NCBI GenBank assembly: GCA_019694735.1
Contig: JAIBBJ010000126.1
Coordinates: forward strand, 45,776-109,775
Direction: 5' to 3'
Source of the DNA: Gemmatimonadaceae bacterium
GTDB taxonomy: Bacteria > Gemmatimonadota > Gemmatimonadetes > Gemmatimonadales > Gemmatimonadaceae
Length of the DNA: 64,000 nucleotides
Positions 59,798 through 64,000 of the stretch are shown piece by piece; the first letter of the stretch is position 1, and every line of letters begins with the position of its first letter. The notes below the pieces were generated by a model. The model was not told where the DNA came from. It was given only the letters and a program-made list of their open reading frames with translations, and searched no databases. The position numbers were made by a program, and so were the translations under genes.

Positions 59798-60247
59798 TCA
59801 GGACTTCTGGAAGAGGCCGAAGCCGAAGAAGCAGGGCTCGTCGGAGCACTTCACCATCGTGACCTTGATGCGCAGCTGGCCCGAGGTCTTCGGCGAGAAG
59901 CTCACGATCGGGGCATCGTCGGCGAGGACGTCGCGCGCGATCGTCTCGGAGCCGTCGATCACCTCGATGTCCACGTCGGAGCAGTCCTTGTCGCAGGCGC
60001 CCACGATCTTGTAGTTGACGCCCTTCTCGAAGTTGAGCGTCCAGCTGTCCGACTTTCCCTCGCCCATCCGCCCGATGATGTAGTTCACCGACCCGAAGCC
60101 GTCGCGCGAGACGGTCTCGAAGGCCGTGTTGAGCTGACGCCAGACGAGCGCCGCGTGCTCCTGTGCCCGGGCGTCCGACGGACGGACGGCGAGCGCCACG
60201 AGGGCGGCCGCGGTGAGGGTGAGGGCCTGCAGCGTGCGCTTGATCAT
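59798..60247 (-). CDS. Secreted protein of unknown function with two cysteine pairs
   Basis: A 149-residue protein with a signal peptide (LTLTAAALVALAVRPSDARAQ) and a mature domain of about 120 residues. It shows SWTLNFEKGVNYKIVGACDKDCSDVDIEVIDG and LRIKVTMVKCSDEPCFFGFGLFQKS in parts; CDKDC and CSDEPC probably form disulphides, and the pattern of beta strands (W.......Y.I.GACD.DC.D.D......) suggests a small beta-sandwich like periplasmic pre-peptidase-type domains. I do not recognise a named family. Probably monocistronic. Confidence 0.75.
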   Translation of the reverse strand: MIKRTLQALTLTAAALVALAVRPSDARAQEHAALVWRQLNTAFETVSRDGFGSVNYIIGRMGEGKSDSWTLNFEKGVNYKIVGACDKDCSDVDIEVIDGSETIARDVLADDAPIVSFSPKTSGQLRIKVTMVKCSDEPCFFGFGLFQKS

Positions 60248-60363
60248 GAGGGGTCCGTCCGTGGTGAGGGTGAGGTGCGCTGGCGCGGACAAGATTAGCA
60301 AATCCCGTGCGCGCCCGACAGCCGGGGCTTCCCGACCCCACGACGCTGGGGCCCGGAACGCGA

Positions 60364-60388
60364 ACGACCGGCCGCGGGGGCCGGTCGT
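60364..60388 (-). terminator. Terminator downstream of the 58-residue membrane protein
   Basis: ACGACCGGCC (60364-60373) and GGCCGGTCGT (60379-60388) form a perfect 10-bp stem with a 5-nt loop, about 40 nt beyond the stop of the minus-strand gene at 60427. Confidence 0.65.
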
Positions 60389-60426
60389 GGCGATCCGAAC
60401 AGGGGCTGGCGAGGCGCCAGCGGGAC

Positions 60427-60603
60427 TCACACCTCGTCCTCGACACGCTCCGGCGTCAGGCGCTCACTGGTCAGGGCGACGAATCCGACCGTCAGCCAGA
60501 GCAGCGACCCGAGCCAATCCCGCGTGAACGCCGCGTAGATCAGGGCGGTCCAGAAGGCCCCGATGAACGCGAACACATTGAACGGCAGGACGTACGTGGG
60601 CAT
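60427..60603 (-). CDS. Small membrane protein, 58 residues, unknown
   Basis: A 58-residue protein with two hydrophobic stretches, FNVFAFIGAFWTALIYAAF and WLGSLLWLTVGFVALTSE, and a charged C-terminus (RLTPERVEDEV). The ATG has a clear GGAGGA Shine-Dalgarno at short spacing, which is the main argument that it is real. It is separated from both neighbours by about 180-200 bp and has its own terminator. No family recognised. Confidence 0.6.
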   Translation of the reverse strand: MPTYVLPFNVFAFIGAFWTALIYAAFTRDWLGSLLWLTVGFVALTSERLTPERVEDEV

Positions 60604-60809
60604 CGTTCCTCCCTGCACGCGGTGTTGGTGTGGGGACGCCCGTCCATGGGCTGCCGCAACACCCCCTGTGTGACAAAACACCCCAGGCCGTCAGGGGTTC
60701 CCGCATGGGCTTCGGCACGGCCGGGGTTCAGTCCCTCTCCCAGCAGTGTCGGACCGTCACTCCGTGACTTGAGCGCCGGTCCCGCAGGGGGGTGGACCGG
60801 CACGCCGCC

Positions 60810-62303
60810 TCAGCGCGGCGGACCGGCGCGGTCCCGGGCGCGCTCGCGGGCGGTGACGGAGTTCCCCGGGATCCCCCGGACCTCACCGCGACAGGCGGGC
60901 GCGCCACAGCGGCACTGGAACGAGGCGCTGCGCTCATCGAGCAGCTCGTGGTAGTCGAGCGTGAGCTCCTCGCCCTCCGCGATGTCGCGCCGGGCGATGA
61001 CGTCGAGCCCGGCGTACCCCGTGTTCGCGTCGCAGGAGTGGTTCTGGGGGGCCCAGGCGGTGGGATCCTCCTCCCAGATCACATAGACCTCCTCGCTGAC
61101 CGGCACCGCGTAGTGGCGGAAGAGCTCGCGATCGGCTTCGCGCCACGCCGCCTCCACATGGCGGCGCGTGACGAGGCGGTGCGGGCGTTCCTCGCCACGG
61201 AAGACCACCTCGCCGGCCGCGATGGGTCGCGCGGCGATGATGCCATAGCCCGCGATCGCGTTCCCGCGCATCGTCCACGCCCGCTGCCGCCGCCGGTGAC
61301 GCGCGATCCCCTCGGCGATGATGCGGCGCAGGAATCCCGCCTGCCCGATGCCGTCGAGCTTGAGGATGTGGTCCGCCGACCCTTCGCTCCCCTCGGCGTA
61401 GAAGACCGAGCAGGTGAAGTTGACCTCGAGGAAGTGGATCGTGCCCGCGGCGTCCATCCGGAAGTCCATCCGCGCGTAGCCGACGGCCTGGAAGCCGGCG
61501 AAGAGGCGCTCCGCCGCCTCGCGGAGGCGCGCCGCGAGCGCGTCGTCGGCGACGCGGACGTTCGCCTCGGGGTGCAGTTCGCTCGTCTTGAGCGCGTAGC
61601 TCTTGTAGCGGAAGCCGGGCGGGAAGCGGTACTCGATGGGCGCGAGCGCGGTGCCGTGCCCCTTCCCGGATTCCTCGCCGATGACGAGCACCGTGAACTC
61701 GCGCCCGTCCACGTACTCCTCGATGAGCAGGTCCGGGTACTCATCGGCGAGCGCGAGGACCTGCGTGAGCAGGGCCGCGTGGTCGGGCACGACGGCGTGC
61801 TCATCCACACCCAGGGAATCCCCGGCCTTGGCGGGCTTCACGAAGAGCGGGTAGCGCAGGTGCCCGGTGGCGCGGCGCAAGCGGGCGTCGGCATCCGCAA
61901 GCCCGCCGGCCGACGCGGCCGCGCGCGCGACGGCGCCGGCATCGAGGGTCGCGTGCAGCGGCGTCGCGATGCCGACCGTGTGCGCCACGTACTTCATGAG
62001 GGGCTTCGGCGGGTCGTACAGCAGGGGCGTCGGCCCCGTGTACGGCAGTCCGAGGGCCTCGAGCGCGTGGATGACGTCGATCGAGGGGACGTCCCACTCG
62101 AGGTAGCCCTCACAGAGGTTCACGTAGATGTCGAAGCCCTGCGGCGCGAGCCGCTTGAGCTGCCGGTACGTGGAGACCTTGTTGAGCGCCTCATGGTGGA
62201 CCTCGTCGCCGGGGAGCAGGCGGGCGAGGTCGCGGGTGGGGTCGTAGTGTCGGTAATCCACGCCGGACGACGAGTAGTCCGGCTGGAGGACGCAGACCTT
62301 CAT
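60810..62303 (-). CDS. ATP-grasp ligase fused to a SET domain
   Basis: A 497-residue two-domain protein. Residues 1-330 are a D-Ala-D-Ala-ligase-type ATP-grasp: VCVLQPDYSSSGVDYRHYDP, YVNLCEGYLEWDVPSIDVI, LPYTGPTPLLYDPPKPLMKY, YPLFVKPAKAGDSLGV, LLIEEYVDGREFTVLVIGEE and the Mg-binding HFLEVNFTCSV. Residues about 344-460 are a SET domain: GYGIIAARPIAAGEVVFRGE, the NHSC signature at 421-424, GEELTLDYHELLDE, and a post-SET cysteine cluster CRCGAPACRG. SET domains methylate lysines or amines with SAM. The ATG overlaps the stop of the next ATP-grasp gene (ATGA). Possible role: ligation and methylation of a small peptide; inferred. Confidence 0.85.
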   Translation of the reverse strand: MKVCVLQPDYSSSGVDYRHYDPTRDLARLLPGDEVHHEALNKVSTYRQLKRLAPQGFDIYVNLCEGYLEWDVPSIDVIHALEALGLPYTGPTPLLYDPPKPLMKYVAHTVGIATPLHATLDAGAVARAAASAGGLADADARLRRATGHLRYPLFVKPAKAGDSLGVDEHAVVPDHAALLTQVLALADEYPDLLIEEYVDGREFTVLVIGEESGKGHGTALAPIEYRFPPGFRYKSYALKTSELHPEANVRVADDALAARLREAAERLFAGFQAVGYARMDFRMDAAGTIHFLEVNFTCSVFYAEGSEGSADHILKLDGIGQAGFLRRIIAEGIARHRRRQRAWTMRGNAIAGYGIIAARPIAAGEVVFRGEERPHRLVTRRHVEAAWREADRELFRHYAVPVSEEVYVIWEEDPTAWAPQNHSCDANTGYAGLDVIARRDIAEGEELTLDYHELLDERSASFQCRCGAPACRGEVRGIPGNSVTARERARDRAGPPR

Positions 62304-63448
62304 GCAGTGACGGCGCGGGCGCGGGCGAGTCGGGGACGGCGGCGCGGGGCCGGGGCGCCGGAGACGGCGATGATCTCGCCGACGGCGCTCGCGAAGGTCG
62401 TGCGGGCGAAGCGCAGGATGGCCCCGATCGAGGTGTAGGCCTCGTCCTCGGAGATGCCGCACTGCGCATTGACCTCGAGGACGACGATCTCGCCGGTGAC
62501 GCGGTCCTGCCGCAGGTCGACGCGGCCGTAGCCACGGCCGCCGACGGCCTCGTAGGCCGCCCAGCTGATCTCCTTCACCTTGCGGGCCACCCCGCGCGGG
62601 ACGGGCCGGTACTTCCAGAGGTCCGCGTCATCCTCGAGCGGATCCTCGGTCTCGTAGAGGCCCCACAGGCGGTCGAAGGAGAGGAATCGCTCATGCGGCG
62701 GCAACGCGGGATTGAACCCGCGCTCCACCGGCGGATAGATGGTGGCGCGCGTCCGCTGGTCGTGCGACCCGACGATGAAGGTCGTGTATTCCGGCCCGTC
62801 CACGAAGCGCTCCACGAAGACGCCGCCGCCGGCCACGTCCCAGCCGTGATAGCCCTTGTTGAGGCGCTTGAGCGCGGCCCGCAGCGCCTGCGGTGACTGC
62901 ACGACGCTCTTGGTGGTGATCCCCATCGAGCCGGCCGAGACGGCGGGCTTGAGGATGAGGGGGACGCCCAGGCGCCTGATGATCTCGCCGATGCCGGCTC
63001 CGTCCCGCGGCACCACGGCCCAGGGCGAGGTGGGGACCCCGGCGCGGTCGAAGGCCTCCTTCATCACGATCTTCGACGTCGTGACGTCGTAGAACCGCTC
63101 ATCGGCGCCGGTGTACCGGAGGCCGTGCCGCTCGAGGCAGCGGATGACGCTGATGCCGGGGCTGCCGTTGACCTCGTCGCCATCGCAGAGGTTCAGGATC
63201 ACCGGCTCGTGACCCGCCGACTCGCGGATGATCCGCTGGACCACCGCCTCGTGGTCGCGCATCGTCACCGGTTGCCACCGCCACGCGAGCCCGAGGGCCC
63301 CGAACGCGCGATCGTACTCGGCCTTGCTCTGCGAGTAGTCGGCGTACCACGCGATGTCCGGGTCGTCGGTCTCGACGACCGGCGCCAGCACCCACACGAG
63401 GAGGGGGCTGGTGGCACGGGCGTTCAGCGCGATCGGTGCCGCGGTCAC
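62300..63448 (-). CDS. ATP-grasp ligase, D-Ala-D-Ala ligase-like
   Basis: A roughly 382-residue ATP-grasp protein. VILNLCDGDEVNGSPGISVI, RYTGADERFYDVTTSKIVMKEAF, GVPLILKPAVSAGSMGITTKS, VFVERFVDGPEYTTFIVGS and the metal-binding VLEVNAQCGIS are the recognisable elements. It is homologous to the N-terminal half of the coupled downstream gene but lacks the SET domain. GTG start without a good Shine-Dalgarno, so the true start may differ. A relatively AT-rich 66-bp gap upstream contains TTGCGC (63506-63501) and TATCTA (63484-63479), 16 bp apart, a weak promoter candidate. Confidence 0.85.
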   Translation of the reverse strand: MTAAPIALNARATSPLLVWVLAPVVETDDPDIAWYADYSQSKAEYDRAFGALGLAWRWQPVTMRDHEAVVQRIIRESAGHEPVILNLCDGDEVNGSPGISVIRCLERHGLRYTGADERFYDVTTSKIVMKEAFDRAGVPTSPWAVVPRDGAGIGEIIRRLGVPLILKPAVSAGSMGITTKSVVQSPQALRAALKRLNKGYHGWDVAGGGVFVERFVDGPEYTTFIVGSHDQRTRATIYPPVERGFNPALPPHERFLSFDRLWGLYETEDPLEDDADLWKYRPVPRGVARKVKEISWAAYEAVGGRGYGRVDLRQDRVTGEIVVLEVNAQCGISEDEAYTSIGAILRFARTTFASAVGEIIAVSGAPAPRRRPRLARARAVTA

Positions 63449-63514
63449 CGGGTCGGCGTCAGGTGCATGATGCGATGATAGATACTCTTTATAACTAATC
63501 GCGCAATGGGGGCC

Positions 63515-64000
63515 TCACCCCTCACGCATCTCGTGCTGCAGATGGCGGAACGCGAGGACCGTGCACCCGAGGCCGAGCCCGAGCACGCCGGCGAACAGGA
63601 TCCCCTGCCGGTCGAGCAACGTCTCTCCGAGGAAGACCGCGAAGAGCACGAAGGGCAGCTCGCCGAGGACGATCATCGGCAGGTACCGGCCGAACGGATA
63701 GCGCACGACGCCGAGCACGTAGCTCGGCAGCTCCGATTGCAGGGCGAGGCGGAAGAGGAGCACCGTGCGCCAGCGGGCGCGCGTGCGGAAGAAGGTCTCA
63801 TAGCGACGGAACGGCGCCTCCGGCACGAGCTGCCGCACGAGCGGACGGCCCAGGGTGCGGGCGAGCCAGTAACCGCCGATCCCGCCGATGGTGCCGCCGA
63901 GCCAGAGGAGGCCGAGGGTCGGCACCGGACCCCACACGTACACACCGACCGGCACGAGCGCCGAGCTGGAGAAGAACGAGAGCATCGCCGAGAGGGCGGC
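63515..64000 (-). CDS. DedA/VTT-domain membrane protein, 5' end beyond the window
   Basis: The frame is open to the window edge, so the N-terminus is missing. The visible 162 or so residues contain WGPVPTLGLLWLGGTIGGIGGYWLARTLGR, a central charged section (FRRYETFFRTRARWRTVLLFRLALQSELPSYVLGVVRYPF in parts) and C-terminal hydrophobic segments. The layout (glycine-rich helix, R-F-R-x-x-P/S-Y-x-x-G) fits the SNARE-associated/VTT family of lipid scramblase-like or transport-related membrane proteins. Direction is the same as the ATP-grasp pair, 66 bp upstream of it. Confidence 0.7.
   Translation of the reverse strand, partial: AALSAMLSFFSSSALVPVGVYVWGPVPTLGLLWLGGTIGGIGGYWLARTLGRPLVRQLVPEAPFRRYETFFRTRARWRTVLLFRLALQSELPSYVLGVVRYPFGRYLPMIVLGELPFVLFAVFLGETLLDRQGILFAGVLGLGLGCTVLAFRHLQHEMREG

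Overview
The window is a large, nearly complete photosynthesis gene cluster (about positions 1-45,100) followed by about 19 kb of ordinary chromosome. The DNA is very GC-rich (roughly 70% by eye). The reaction centre is type II with a pufC tetrahaem cytochrome, and the chlorin genes are of purple-bacterial type. Several features point away from a proteobacterium and towards a phototrophic member of the Gemmatimonadota: the arrangement of the cluster, an H subunit divided over two reading frames, one antenna beta gene followed by two different alpha genes, and a type III glutamine synthetase and DUF4142/DUF4382 lipoproteins in the flank. This taxonomic call is an inference from gene content; no 16S rRNA or ribosomal gene is present.

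Layout. (a) 1-1,312, minus: bchI and the start of bchD. (b) 1,492-12,503, plus: crtF, bchC-X-Y-Z, then pufB, two pufA-like genes, pufL-M-C, with bchO inserted on the opposite strand between bchZ and pufB; a strong hairpin terminator closes the block. (c) 26,161 down to 12,615, minus: bchF-N-B-H-L-M, a BciE-like gene, acsF, lhaA, the two-piece puhA, puhB, puhC, almost all overlapping or within a few bases. (d) 26,359-28,643, plus: an AerR/PpaA-type cobalamin-binding antirepressor and the repressor PpsR. (e) 28,703-38,589, plus: bchG, a second PucC-like carrier, bciB, bchP, tspO, hemA, hemE, hemF, hemY. (f) 40,815-38,609, minus: a bacteriophytochrome broken by one frameshift. (g) 41,050-45,095, plus: hemC, hemD, hemB, hemL. 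A tRNA-Cys follows.

How the genes work together. The window encodes practically every dedicated step from glutamyl-tRNA (HemA, HemL, HemB, HemC, HemD, HemE, HemF, HemY) through Mg-chelatase (BchH, I, D), BchM, AcsF, dark protochlorophyllide reductase (BchL, N, B), BciB, chlorophyllide reductase (BchX, Y, Z), BchF and BchC to esterification and side-chain reduction (BchG, BchP). It also carries the reaction centre, antenna and assembly factors. Regulation seems local: several promoter regions carry the PpsR/CrtJ palindrome TGTC-N10-GACA, some as pairs 8 bp apart, and the cluster holds four candidate modulators (PpsR, AerR, TspO, bacteriophytochrome). No crtB, crtI, crtC or crtD is in the window, so carotenoid genes other than crtF must lie elsewhere.

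Flank (45,428-64,000): DUF4142 lipoprotein, type III glutamine synthetase with a PpsR-like box and a sigma-54-like promoter upstream, a membrane histidine kinase, a PfkB-family kinase with a substituted catalytic residue, DUF4382 lipoprotein, a UGT-like glycosyltransferase, a YjbR-family protein, a penicillin-acylase-family hydrolase, an M14-family peptidase, a secreted protein, a 58-residue membrane protein, a translationally coupled pair of ATP-grasp ligases (one fused to a SET domain), and a truncated DedA/VTT membrane protein.
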